The translations under genes were made by a program, and so were the position numbers. The notes under the pieces were generated by a model. The model did not search any database. It saw nothing but the letters and a program-made list of their open reading frames with translations, and was not told the origin of the DNA. From Kocuria sp. (lineage in GTDB: Bacteria; Actinomycetota; Actinomycetes; Actinomycetales; Micrococcaceae), in contig JAUNHG010000004.1 in assembly GCA_030524035.1 (NCBI GenBank), positions 1 to 64,000 of the forward strand: DNA of 64,000 nt, in the 5' to 3' direction. This document shows positions 54,661 through 63,427 of the stretch, piece after piece (within the stretch, counting starts at the first letter, position 1; every line of letters begins with the position of its first letter).

Positions 54661-56247
54661 ATGGACCGCTGCCGCACAGATCAGTCCATCACGCCCAGGG
54701 CTCAGGAGATTTTTACGGATGCTGTGGCGCTGCGTGATGCCCTACAGCGTGGTCAGATTTCCGCTGTAGAGGTGGCGGCGATAGCGCGGAAACGGTCGTT
54801 AGCGCTGGAGCGCCCTGAGTCGGGGCCGCCGCTGGGGGCTTTTGTGACCGTAGCATCTGCTGAGCACACACACCGGATGGCCAGCGCTGCAGATGAATGC
54901 GCGCAGCAGAACCGCAGGAATTGGCATGGGTTACCGATGGGGTTGAAGGATTTCCAGGAGGTCGCGGGGCTACCGATCACTTGGGGTTCGCGGGTGAATG
55001 CCCCGGACGGTCCGGAATCAGCCCCCCTGTGTTCAGAAGACGATGACCTCGCGGCCCTTCACCGGGCCCACGGTGCTGTGCTTTTCGCCAAAACCCAGGT
55101 GCCCGAATTTGGGCTGAATTGTTATTCCGAAAATCTGGTAGGCCCACCATCACGTAATCCGCATGAGATGGAATGCGGCTCGGGTGGTTCATCGGGTGGG
55201 CAAGCAGCCGCCGTTGCTGCCGGGGCGCTGCCGGTGGCGGTAGGTTCCGACGGCGGTGGTTCTATCCGCATTCCTGCCGCAGCATGCGGTTTGATTGGCA
55301 TGAAACCGTCACGGGGCGTGGTTGCCGTAGGTGATGCGTGCAGCGACCATGCCCAGTTGGCTGTGCAAGGTCCGATTGCCCGAAACCCAGCAGATGCAGC
55401 GCTGGTGTTTGATGGACTCACTCAGTGCGTTCTTGATGTGCCTGGCCAGAACCGTTTGTTCCGCCCCACGGCAGCACCCGGGACGCAGGCCGTCAGGCGG
55501 CCCTGGGCAGAGGAACCAGAACACGCTGGCTCTGCCTTGGATGCGGTTATAGGGGCACGTTCTGGGCAGTACCCGTGGGGTCACCGCCCCTTAAATATTG
55601 GGGTGTCCACGGCATCCGCTTTTGCGTCAGCGTTCCCAACCCCGCTTTCTGCGCAAGCGCGTTCGGCCCTGGCTCATGGCGTGGAAGCTTTACGGGACGT
55701 CGGGCACCGGGTGGAGGAGACGGACCTGCGGTATGACCCCCGATACCCGGAGGCGTTTTTCGCCCTGTGGACCACGTCGTTGGGAATGCTTCCCCTGGGT
55801 TTAGAGGAGGAGCAACGGCTCACGGGCTTGGCACAGCATTACCGGGCGGCGGCCCTGGAACGTTCCGCTGCGGAGCTGGCGTTAGCTATTCGCACGTTAC
55901 GGGAAATCGAAAAGGCAACAGTGCGTGCCTGGGATACCTACGATGTCGTGCTGACTCCCGCGCTCGCACAAACCCCCAGGCCGTTGGGGTGGTGGTGGGA
56001 AGGCTACGATCCGGCCGACCCGGCGTCTGCGGACCAGGATTACCGGAGACAGTGCCAGTACACGCCCTTTACGTCCCTGGTGAACGTGGTAGGTTTACCT
56101 GCCGTGGTACTGCCTACCACATGGGAACGTTCGGACTTTAGTGAAGCTCGCGTGCCGATGGGTATCCAGTTGATTGGTCGCCCAGGATCTGACGTGGGAC
56201 TATTGGTGTTAGCTGAACAAATAGTCCGCCACCTCAAGGAGCAGTAG
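54661..56247 (+). CDS. Amidase signature-family hydrolase
   Basis: The 528-residue enzyme has the Ser-cisSer-Lys triad: Lys in GLPMGLKDFQEVAG, the Gly/Ser core ECGSGGSSGGQAAAVA, and GSDGGGSIRIPAAACGLIGMKPSRG. It hydrolyses an unknown amide; the aldehyde dehydrogenase upstream and the small monooxygenase downstream suggest a three-gene catabolic operon. ATG 54661 has GGGAG in the end of the preceding gene. Confidence 0.92.
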   Translation: MDRCRTDQSITPRAQEIFTDAVALRDALQRGQISAVEVAAIARKRSLALERPESGPPLGAFVTVASAEHTHRMASAADECAQQNRRNWHGLPMGLKDFQEVAGLPITWGSRVNAPDGPESAPLCSEDDDLAALHRAHGAVLFAKTQVPEFGLNCYSENLVGPPSRNPHEMECGSGGSSGGQAAAVAAGALPVAVGSDGGGSIRIPAAACGLIGMKPSRGVVAVGDACSDHAQLAVQGPIARNPADAALVFDGLTQCVLDVPGQNRLFRPTAAPGTQAVRRPWAEEPEHAGSALDAVIGARSGQYPWGHRPLNIGVSTASAFASAFPTPLSAQARSALAHGVEALRDVGHRVEETDLRYDPRYPEAFFALWTTSLGMLPLGLEEEQRLTGLAQHYRAAALERSAAELALAIRTLREIEKATVRAWDTYDVVLTPALAQTPRPLGWWWEGYDPADPASADQDYRRQCQYTPFTSLVNVVGLPAVVLPTTWERSDFSEARVPMGIQLIGRPGSDVGLLVLAEQIVRHLKEQ

Positions 56248-56253
56248 TAACCC

Positions 56254-56574
56254 GTGATCTTCATCGTCGTGAAATTTCCTGTCAAGCCTGAGTACGCCGA
56301 CCAGTGGCCTGAGTTAGTCCGCGAGTTCACGGAAGCCACCCGCGCTGAACCGGGGAACAAATGGTTTGAGTGGTCACGTTCTGTGGATGACCCCCATGAG
56401 TTTGTGGTGGTCGAAGCCTTTGAGAACGACGCCGCTGCCGATCACGTCAACGCACCACACTTCCAGAAGATGCAGCGTGAATTCCCCCAGTACCTGCGGG
56501 CCACACCTAAGATCATCTCCCGTCAGATCGAAGGCAATGGCTGGGAAGAAATGGGCGAACTCCAGGTGGGGTGA
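56254..56574 (+). CDS. Antibiotic biosynthesis monooxygenase-domain (ABM) protein
   Basis: The 106-residue dimeric ferredoxin-like fold protein has IFIVVKFPVKPEYADQWPELV, GNKWFEWSRSVDDPHEFVVV and a His pair around HVNAPHFQKM, as in YgiN-type quinol monooxygenases. It starts at GTG 56254, six bases after the amidase stop, probably co-transcribed. The ~200 bp that follow hold no gene. Confidence 0.88.
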   Translation: MIFIVVKFPVKPEYADQWPELVREFTEATRAEPGNKWFEWSRSVDDPHEFVVVEAFENDAAADHVNAPHFQKMQREFPQYLRATPKIISRQIEGNGWEEMGELQVG

Positions 56575-56767
56575 TGGGTTCACCCGGGATAGTGCGCTAG
56601 GCGCTGCAAAGCTTCTTGCACTTTCACAGCGAAAGGCTTAATGACCCTATAAGATCCACCATCTGCCGTGATATCGGACCACCGCGAGACACACTGAGGG
56701 TGATTTCACTGATAAGTGAAACCTAGAGCGATGAGGGTTACGCAGCCTGTCGTCGCCACCAAACCGA

Positions 56768-56773
56768 TACTTT
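56768..56773 (+). promoter_or_regulatory. -10 box for leaderless nucleoside hydrolase gene
   Basis: TACTTT is followed by six bases and then ATG 56780, with no Shine-Dalgarno. Confidence 0.5.
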
Positions 56774-56779
56774 GGACCC

Positions 56780-57736
56780 ATGACGCGCGCAATACTCTTC
56801 GACTGCGACCCCGGAGTGGACGACGCACTCGCCCTCATGCTTGCCCACGGACATCCAGAGCTGGATATCCTGGCCGTCACCACCTGCGGAGGTAATCAAA
56901 CAGTAGACAAGGTCACCCGCAATGCGCTGGCACTGGCTGATCTGCTCGGCATGGACGACGTACCGGTAGCCGCCGGAGCCCATCGCCCACTGGTGCGGGA
57001 ACCCCTCACCGCTGAGAACATCCACGGAGATACCGGGCTAGGTGTGGTCAAGCTCCCGGAGCCACAGCACGCGTTGGATACCCGACATGCCGTGGACGTC
57101 ATCATTCAGACTGTGCTGTCCAGGCCACCCCAAGAAATCACCGTCATCGCCACAGGGCCTCTTACTAACCTGGCTTTAGCCATCCGTCAGGCCCCAGAAA
57201 TTGTGGCCCGAGTCCACGACGTTGTGCTTATGGGTGGCGCCATCCATACCGGCAACGTGACCCCAGTGGCCGAGTTCAACATTGCAGTTGACCCCGAAGC
57301 CGCACAGGCAGTGTTCAACGCCGGGTGGCCCGTCACCATGGTGGGCCTCGACGTCACCCATCAAGCCCTGGCAACCCCAGATGTCGAAGCGCAGTTCGCC
57401 GCTTTAGGAACCCCATTCGGTGACGTCGCCGTTGAACTCATCCACAGCTACCGACATGCCTACGCAAACGATCAGGCTTTTGTCGACCCTCCATGTCACG
57501 ATCCTGTTGCGGTGGCTCGCGTGATCGCCCCAGAGCTCGTCACCGTGCGCCAAGCCCCCGTCAACGTAGAGCTACACGGGGAACTCACCACCGGCCAAAC
57601 CATCGTGGACCTCAGGAGGCCAGCGCCCACGGAATGCATCACCTCCGTGGCAACGGAGCTGGACCACACAGGGTTCTGGCAACTTGTGGTGAACACCGTT
57701 GACTGCCTGGGCCACCCCAAGACTCAGGAGGGATGA
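56780..57736 (+). CDS. Inosine/uridine-preferring nucleoside hydrolase
   Basis: The 318-residue N-ribohydrolase has the calcium/ribose-binding motif FDCDPGVDDALAL at the N-terminus, VTTCGGNQTVDKVTRNAL, TGPLTNLALAIRQAP and VLMGGA. It splits nucleosides to base and ribose. The ribokinase gene follows with 1 bp between stop and start, matching the nucleoside-salvage clusters of Corynebacterium. The usual permease and LacI-type regulator are not here. Confidence 0.93.
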   Translation: MTRAILFDCDPGVDDALALMLAHGHPELDILAVTTCGGNQTVDKVTRNALALADLLGMDDVPVAAGAHRPLVREPLTAENIHGDTGLGVVKLPEPQHALDTRHAVDVIIQTVLSRPPQEITVIATGPLTNLALAIRQAPEIVARVHDVVLMGGAIHTGNVTPVAEFNIAVDPEAAQAVFNAGWPVTMVGLDVTHQALATPDVEAQFAALGTPFGDVAVELIHSYRHAYANDQAFVDPPCHDPVAVARVIAPELVTVRQAPVNVELHGELTTGQTIVDLRRPAPTECITSVATELDHTGFWQLVVNTVDCLGHPKTQEG

Positions 57737-57737
57737 G

Positions 57738-58706
57738 ATGCATCTGAGAACCGGTACCGTGTGCGTGGTTGGCTCCCTCAACGCTGACCTGGTGGTGCAT
57801 ACTGAACGCCACCCCGCCCCCGGTGAAACCGTCACGGGTGGACCATTGAGCGTTATCCCCGGCGGTAAATCAGCTAATCAGGCAGTAGCGGCCGCCCGCT
57901 TAGGTGCCACCGTGAGCCTCGTAGGGGCGGTGGGCGACGACCCCCACGGGCACCTCCTGCGCGATTGCTTAGTGCGCGATGGGGTGAATACCGAACACGT
58001 GCACACCCTGACCGGCACACCCACTGGAACCGCCATGGTTACCGTGTCCTCACAAGGGGAAAACACCATCGTCGTTTCCCCCGGAGCCAACGGCGAGTTA
58101 CACCCAGAGCACGTGCCAGACACCGCACTCCAGTCCGCAGGTGCCGTGGGATTAACCTTTGAAATCCCGGAACGCACTGTACTCACCACCGCCCAACGAG
58201 CGCGCGCCCATGGGGTCCCTGTTTTCCTCAACCCCTCCCCATTCCATCCACCAGAACCGGAGCTTCTGGCCTGCACAGATGTGCTGGTCATGAACGAGCA
58301 CGAATTTGAGCAGGTCCTCGGCAAATTCGGCATTCCACCCACCGGAACATGGCAACAAAAGGCAACCCCGCTGCATGCTGCAACCGGAGTGGGGGCCTTC
58401 GTCATCACCCTTGGCTCACAAGGGGCGTTAGTCATCGAATCCATCGTTGAACACAGAAGTGACCACAGTTGCATGGTCACGGAAGTTCCGGGTTATGCCA
58501 TCCAGGCCGTAGACACCACAGGGTGCGGGGACGCAGTGCTTGGCTGCCTACTAGCCGCAGTATCTGGCGGAATGACCCTGATTGAAGCCACCGCTGCCGC
58601 CATGAAAGTTGCCGCCTACGCAGCCACACGCCCTGGTGCTCAGCCTTCCTACCCAACACCACAGCAACTCGTCAGTAACATCCCTGACCAGATAAACGTT
58701 GTGTAA
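57738..58706 (+). CDS. rbsK: Ribokinase-family sugar kinase
   Basis: The 322-residue PfkB-family kinase should phosphorylate ribose released by the upstream hydrolase. It has GSLNADLVVHTERHPAPGET, IPGGKSANQAVAAARLGA, VGDDPHG, and the C-terminal signature DTTGCGDAVLGCLLAAVSGG with the catalytic Asp. Most ribokinases read GAGD here; this one has GCGD. AGGAGGG (57726–57732) is the ribosome site. Confidence 0.92.
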   Translation: MHLRTGTVCVVGSLNADLVVHTERHPAPGETVTGGPLSVIPGGKSANQAVAAARLGATVSLVGAVGDDPHGHLLRDCLVRDGVNTEHVHTLTGTPTGTAMVTVSSQGENTIVVSPGANGELHPEHVPDTALQSAGAVGLTFEIPERTVLTTAQRARAHGVPVFLNPSPFHPPEPELLACTDVLVMNEHEFEQVLGKFGIPPTGTWQQKATPLHAATGVGAFVITLGSQGALVIESIVEHRSDHSCMVTEVPGYAIQAVDTTGCGDAVLGCLLAAVSGGMTLIEATAAAMKVAAYAATRPGAQPSYPTPQQLVSNIPDQINVV

Positions 58707-58754
58707 CGTGCTGCCCTGACAAGGGGCAGACGAGGTACTCAACTAATCCGACAG

Positions 58755-58789
58755 GAGGCCCTGAACATCCTCGCCCCGTTCAGGGCCTC
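58755..58789 (+). terminator. Terminator-like hairpin after ribokinase
   Basis: A perfect 12-bp stem GAGGCCCTGAAC (58755–58766 with 58778–58789) has an 11-nt loop. It lies between rbsK and the YceI gene. No T-run follows. Confidence 0.7.
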
Positions 58790-58807
58790 TACGCGAACGA
58801 GGAAGTC

Positions 58808-59434
58808 ATGAATCTCGAATCCCAGTTTTCTGGCCGGTGGACCATTGATCCTGCACACAGCCGCATCGGCTTTTCCACACGTCACGCCATGGTCACGAAA
58901 GTCCGTGGTGCCTTCAACGATATCGAAGGGTTCGCGGATATCGACTTAGAGGACCTGACCCGCTCAACCGTGGAAGTCAAACTGCGGGTGGAAAGCATTG
59001 ACACTCGTGACAAGGACCGGGACACCCATTTGATGTCCGAAGATTTTTTCCACGCCCAGCGCTATCCGTTCATCATCTTCCAGTCATCCTCCATTGATGA
59101 GGTGGATGACGGCCAATTCATTGTCTCGGGTGACCTCACCATCCGGGATGTCACCCGTCCGATCACCATCCCCTTGGAGTTGACGGGGATCGACACAGAT
59201 ATGTTCGGCACGGTGCGGGCAGGTCTGGAAGGTAACCGGCGGATTGACCGCAAAGACTGGGGAGTGCGGTGGAACTCAGTGTTAGATTCCGGTGGCGTTA
59301 TGGTCAGCGACAAGGTCACGTTAGAGTTCGAGCTGTCTCTCACTCAAACGGAAGAAACCGCAGAAGACACCCCGCAAGACTCCATCGATCAGGAAGCCCC
59401 AACATCCCAGTACCGGCCCTGGCTTCGGCAGTAA
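58808..59434 (+). CDS. YceI-family protein
   Basis: The 208-residue lipocalin-like barrel has [60 protein letters not shown] and [18 protein letters not shown] [15 protein letters not shown]. YceI proteins bind isoprenoid-type lipids. There is no signal peptide, so it is cytoplasmic here, with a polar ~25-residue tail. GAGGAAG precedes ATG 58808. Confidence 0.93.
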   Translation: MNLESQFSGRWTIDPAHSRIGFSTRHAMVTKVRGAFNDIEGFADIDLEDLTRSTVEVKLRVESIDTRDKDRDTHLMSEDFFHAQRYPFIIFQSSSIDEVDDGQFIVSGDLTIRDVTRPITIPLELTGIDTDMFGTVRAGLEGNRRIDRKDWGVRWNSVLDSGGVMVSDKVTLEFELSLTQTEETAEDTPQDSIDQEAPTSQYRPWLRQ

Positions 59435-59518
59435 CCCGCTGCACGCCCGCCCCTGGCTGGCAACGCGCAACACGGCCCGACGCACTGTCACACCAGTGAC
59501 TCAAACACCATGTGGCCC

Positions 59519-59524
59519 TACCCT
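59519..59524 (+). promoter_or_regulatory. -10 box for leaderless pgm
   Basis: TACCCT is followed by seven bases and then ATG 59532, supporting this start over an in-frame ATG at 59496. Confidence 0.5.
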
Positions 59525-59531
59525 GGTGAGC

Positions 59532-61166
59532 ATGTCGAATCGTGCGGGCACCGTGGCCCTTCCAGAAGATCTTGTTGATATTGCCGAACTCCTAGCCGCT
59601 TACTCCACTCAGGAACCGGACCTGAATAACCCGGATCAGCGGGTGGTCTTCGGCACGTCAGGGCATCGGGGCTCTTCGCTGAAGTCGTCCTTCAACGATG
59701 CCCACATCGCAGCGATCACCCAGGCCATTGTGGAGTACCGTGCTTCGCAAAACATCACCGGCCCTCTGTTCATGGGCAAGGACACTCACGCGTTGTCCGG
59801 CGTCGCCCAGGACACCGCTTTGGAGGTATTGGCAGCTCACGGGGTGAACGTGCTGCTGGACTCGCGGGATGGCTACACGCCCACCCCTGCTCTGTCGCAT
59901 GCAATTTTGAAATACAACAAAGACCGTTCCAAGGATTTGGCGGACGGTATCGTGATCACACCATCCCACAACCCCCCAGCGGATGGTGGTTTTAAGTACA
60001 ACCCCACTCACGGTGGGCCGGCAGATTCCGATGCCACGGGGTGGATTGCTGACCGCGCCAATGAATTACTTGAAGCAGGTAACGTTGACGTTCAACGCAT
60101 TCCTTTGCAAGACGCACGTGTGGCGGAAACCACGGGCACGTTTGATTACTTGGATTCTTATGTTTCCGAATTGCCAGAGATCATTGACCTCGATGCCATT
60201 CGAGATTCCCAGTTACGCATTGGGGCCGACCCTATGGGGTCGGCATCAGTGGAATATTGGAAAGAAATTGCTTCCCGGTACGGGTTAAACATGGAAATCA
60301 TCAACCCGGATGTGGACCCCCAGTGGGCGTTCATGACCTTGGACTGGGATGAAAAAATCCGCATGGACTGCTCCTCGCCCAATGCGATGGCTTCTCTGAT
60401 CAGTAATCGGGACAAGTACGATATTGCCACCGGTAACGATGCCGATACCGACCGTCATGGCATCGTCACCCCAGACGCTGGCCTCATGAACCCCAACCAT
60501 TACTTGGCCGTGGCCATTGACTACCTCTACACGCACCGTGACGGCTGGAATCCACACGCAGGAATTGGAAAAACGTTGGTGTCCTCGTCAATTATCGACC
60601 GTGTAGCGGAATCACTGGGCCGAACATTGGTGGAAGTTCCCGTAGGGTTTAAGTATTTTGTGCCGGGTCTGTTAGATGGCTCAATCGGTTTTGGCGGAGA
60701 AGAATCTGCGGGTGCTTCTTTCCTACGTCGTGATGGTTCCGTGTGGTCCACCGATAAGGACGGCATTATTCTGGCGTTGTTGGCTGCTGAAATCACTGCC
60801 GTCACAGGCAAAACGCCTTCGCAGCGCTATGCGGAATTAACGCAACAGTTTGGTGCTCCGGTGTACCAGCGCGTTGACGCTCCAGCGAACCGGGAACAAA
60901 AAGCTGCGCTCAAGAAACTTTCACCCGAACAAGTCGCAGCGGAAACATTAGCTGGTGACCCAATCACCGCCAAACTGACTGAAGCCCCCGGCAATGGTGA
61001 GGCCGTTGGAGGCCTCAAGGTCACCACTGACAATGCGTGGTTTGCGGCCCGTCCATCTGGAACAGAGGACGTCTACAAGATCTACGCCGAATCCTTCATC
61101 GACGAAGATCACTTGAAACAGGTTCAAAAAGAGGCCAAGGCACTTGTGGACTCAGTAATCTCCTGA
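59532..61166 (+). CDS. pgm: Phosphoglucomutase (alpha-D-glucose-phosphate specific)
   Basis: The 544-residue enzyme interconverts glucose-1- and glucose-6-phosphate. It has [19 protein letters not shown], the phosphoserine loop [17 protein letters not shown], metal-binding [17 protein letters not shown], sugar-binding [17 protein letters not shown], and the phosphate loop [19 protein letters not shown]. It converges with the HAAS-domain gene, ten bases apart. Confidence 0.97.
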   Translation: MSNRAGTVALPEDLVDIAELLAAYSTQEPDLNNPDQRVVFGTSGHRGSSLKSSFNDAHIAAITQAIVEYRASQNITGPLFMGKDTHALSGVAQDTALEVLAAHGVNVLLDSRDGYTPTPALSHAILKYNKDRSKDLADGIVITPSHNPPADGGFKYNPTHGGPADSDATGWIADRANELLEAGNVDVQRIPLQDARVAETTGTFDYLDSYVSELPEIIDLDAIRDSQLRIGADPMGSASVEYWKEIASRYGLNMEIINPDVDPQWAFMTLDWDEKIRMDCSSPNAMASLISNRDKYDIATGNDADTDRHGIVTPDAGLMNPNHYLAVAIDYLYTHRDGWNPHAGIGKTLVSSSIIDRVAESLGRTLVEVPVGFKYFVPGLLDGSIGFGGEESAGASFLRRDGSVWSTDKDGIILALLAAEITAVTGKTPSQRYAELTQQFGAPVYQRVDAPANREQKAALKKLSPEQVAAETLAGDPITAKLTEAPGNGEAVGGLKVTTDNAWFAARPSGTEDVYKIYAESFIDEDHLKQVQKEAKALVDSVIS

Positions 61167-61176
61167 CGGATGGAGG

Positions 61177-62202
61177 TTAGGAGTGGGCTCTGGACGTACC
61201 ATCACCTGCGCCACGGTTAGCAGCAATGGCATTGCTCAGAGCCCGCATGCCACCATAGAGAGCAGCCGCAATTGGCCAGATTAACCAAGACCTCGCCCAG
61301 CCATCTCCTATAAAACTCCACAGAAGGAAAACAATCAGGACCACAGGCCAATACACGGAGGCGATTATTCGAATAACGGGATGCACTGATTCGTCATCGT
61401 CACCATCCTGCAGGAGGTCGTTGGCTGCCGACTCACTCCACCGAGTAAACAACATCACCATCACACCCAGTGCTGCCATACAAAGTGTGATGATAAAACC
61501 AACGATCACTAAGGAATAGTTTTCCTGATCGAGGATAGCCAATAAAATTACGGGGACTGGGCACAGTACTAGTAAACCAATTGCTACCATTCGACCTTTG
61601 ATGGCTTGCGACCGATTCCCATCCCAGGTTTCGTATGCTACGTCGTCAGTGTGGGTAGACCTTTCAAAATCACCCGATGTAATGTTTTCAAAATCTTCTA
61701 ATATCGCATTACGACGCACTTGGAACATGATTCCCATAGCCACCATCACGAAAAGCGCAAAAACTCCTGCCCCGATGATGGGAGCTGGAACACTACCCCC
61801 AACATTTCCAGAATCTATGAACGTCGCAACCAAAATCAACAGGGGCACAGGGCTCAGTATGAATAACCCTATGGAGATCCCCAGGACCACAGTTGAAATG
61901 CGCGTGGCGTCCACATAACGACGAGCCTGCTCAGGATCCAGCTGGGTCTGCATATCTTGTTTGCCATTATTCACAGATCCCTGAATCTCGGCTTCAATTC
62001 CCAACACCGGGGCCAACTCATCCAAAGACCCAAATTCGGCAATAACCTGCCCCACAGCCTGAGCTTCTGGAAGACCTTTTTCTTGAAGGTCCTGGAATTT
62101 ATCCTCCATCATATCCCGCAGTTCCTGACGAGCGCGCCACATACTATTGGAACTGGGGTAGGGGGCAAAAAGGGTGTCTAGATAAGAGTCCACAACATTC
62201 AC
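61177..62202 (-). CDS. HAAS-domain membrane protein (DUF1700-like)
   Basis: The 341-residue product has an N-terminal HAAS/permease-prefix helical domain (YLDTLFAPYPSSNSMWRARQ, LRDMMEDKFQDLQEKGL) followed by six or more hydrophobic segments in two blocks. Such proteins are co-encoded with PadR regulators, as here with a 4-bp overlap, and are thought to be their membrane partner or output. Function unknown. Confidence 0.87.
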   Translation of the reverse strand: MNVVDSYLDTLFAPYPSSNSMWRARQELRDMMEDKFQDLQEKGLPEAQAVGQVIAEFGSLDELAPVLGIEAEIQGSVNNGKQDMQTQLDPEQARRYVDATRISTVVLGISIGLFILSPVPLLILVATFIDSGNVGGSVPAPIIGAGVFALFVMVAMGIMFQVRRNAILEDFENITSGDFERSTHTDDVAYETWDGNRSQAIKGRMVAIGLLVLCPVPVILLAILDQENYSLVIVGFIITLCMAALGVMVMLFTRWSESAANDLLQDGDDDESVHPVIRIIASVYWPVVLIVFLLWSFIGDGWARSWLIWPIAAALYGGMRALSNAIAANRGAGDGTSRAHS

Positions 62203-62537
62203 GGAAAAACATCCCCTTCCACAAAACGATTGACCAACTCACGAGTCAGCACCCATTCAGCACGCTTCTGATCAAGGTGCATATGCCCCGCTTGAGTGAG
62301 CTGGTAATACGTGCGAGTCTTACCGGATTCGGAAATACCCTGATATGATTCCAAGAAACCCATCGATTCCAAACGCTTAACCGCCGTATAAAGAGTGGCT
62401 TGCTTCATCGTGTATTTTCCATCCGAAATTTGGGTGATAATCCTGGAAATCTCGTAAGCATAAGAATCCTGATACTCCAAAATTGCCAGCACCATCAAGG
62501 CAATATGTCCACGAATGGCATCTGCCCCAATCATCAC
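62199..62537 (-). CDS. PadR-family transcriptional regulator
   Basis: The 112-residue winged-helix protein has IRGHIALMVLAILEYQDSYAYEISR, MKQATLYTAVKRLESMGFLESYQ and TYYQLTQAGHMHLDQKRAEW, all typical of PadR. It is expected to repress its own operon with the HAAS gene. Two adjacent palindromes just upstream are candidate operators. Confidence 0.93.
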   Translation of the reverse strand: MMIGADAIRGHIALMVLAILEYQDSYAYEISRIITQISDGKYTMKQATLYTAVKRLESMGFLESYQGISESGKTRTYYQLTQAGHMHLDQKRAEWVLTRELVNRFVEGDVFP

Positions 62538-62565
62538 CCCTCCTTACCCAGCCATCCACGGCGTA

Positions 62566-62597
62566 TACGTTCACGTAACGTACTACGTCACACGTAG
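62566..62597 (-). promoter_or_regulatory. Two abutting palindromes upstream of padR gene
   Basis: TACGTT-CACGT-AACGTA (62566–62582) is immediately followed by CTACGT-CAC-ACGTAG (62583–62597). Both are built from TACGT half-sites and lie ~30–60 bp upstream of the PadR start. They are candidate autoregulatory operators. Confidence 0.6.
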
Positions 62598-62771
62598 TTA
62601 GCTCATCGATTCCCCATGTCAAAAGGCAAAAAATCCGCTATGTGACGAAATGTGACGATCTGGGAAGATTTATGGCCACACATTGTTACGGTCAGCGGAC
62701 CGCATTGACGGTTCCCGAACGCCAACCCGGCGGATCGGACACCCTGATCGAAAGATTGTTTGAGGATCACC

Positions 62772-63299
62772 ATGCCCCTGTTCCTTGTTGAACTCGCTCC
62801 GTCCACCACGGACAAGTCCGCTGTTGCGCAACTACTGGAAACAGTTTCCACCGCGCTGTCCTCCACCGGTGCTGAACTGATCGAATCCCAAGTGACGGCA
62901 GGGCACGAACGCGTCTTCGTGATCCTGGAAGCTACTTCACCGGACGGTGTCTTTAATTCCGTCAAAGAAGCCGTGGGCAATATCGACGTCGATGGCCCGC
63001 ATGAAGTCCGATTGGTAGGCGCTGAACTGGACGACATCAAGAAGCTCAAGAAGTCTGCTGAATACCTGGTGGAGTGGGATATCCCAGCGGAAATCACCAT
63101 GGATCAGTACCTGACCCGCAAAAAAGCCAACGCCCCGAAGTACGCCGAGGTTCCTGAAGTCCAGTTCCTGCGCACCTACGTGCGTGAGGACACTGCCAAG
63201 TGCTTGTGCTTCTACGACGCCCCGGACGAGGACGCCGTCGTGCGCGCCCGCGAGGCCGTATCGACACCGATTGATCGCATGCACAAGCTGGAAGCCTGA
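62772..63299 (+). CDS. DUF4242 protein
   Basis: The 175-residue product has two ferredoxin-like halves. The second matches DUF4242 (nickel-binding SCO4226-type): EYLVEWDIPAEITMDQYLTRK, QFLRTYVREDTAKCLCFYDAPDEDAVVRAREAV. The first half may be a divergent copy. ATG 62772 has GAGG six bases upstream. Upstream, a 10-bp direct repeat (ATGTGACGA at 62640 and 62650) lies in the promoter region. Role unknown. Confidence 0.78.
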   Translation: MPLFLVELAPSTTDKSAVAQLLETVSTALSSTGAELIESQVTAGHERVFVILEATSPDGVFNSVKEAVGNIDVDGPHEVRLVGAELDDIKKLKKSAEYLVEWDIPAEITMDQYLTRKKANAPKYAEVPEVQFLRTYVREDTAKCLCFYDAPDEDAVVRAREAVSTPIDRMHKLEA

Positions 63300-63361
63300 G
63301 CCCAGCCCTGGCTGTCAGCACGCGCACCCACCCTCGGCGCGCGCTGACCGAATCACGCGCT

Positions 63362-63402
63362 GATCAGGCGTCCCGCTTAACTCAGCAACGGAACGCCTGA
63401 TC
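63362..63402 (+). promoter_or_regulatory. Inverted repeat upstream of the acyl-CoA-dehydrogenase-like gene
   Basis: Fourteen-base arms starting GATCAGGCGT (63362–63375 with 63389–63402, one mismatch) enclose 13 nt, 26 bp before the next start codon. This may be a terminator of the DUF4242 gene or an operator/leader element of the next gene. Confidence 0.5.
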
Positions 63403-63427
63403 CGTCGCAGCGTTTCAGGAGATTCTC

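Noticed and set aside
62640-62658. 10-bp tandem ATGTGACGA repeat as a GlxR/CRP site
   Set aside because: CRP-type sites are inverted (TGTGA…TCACA), but this is a direct repeat.
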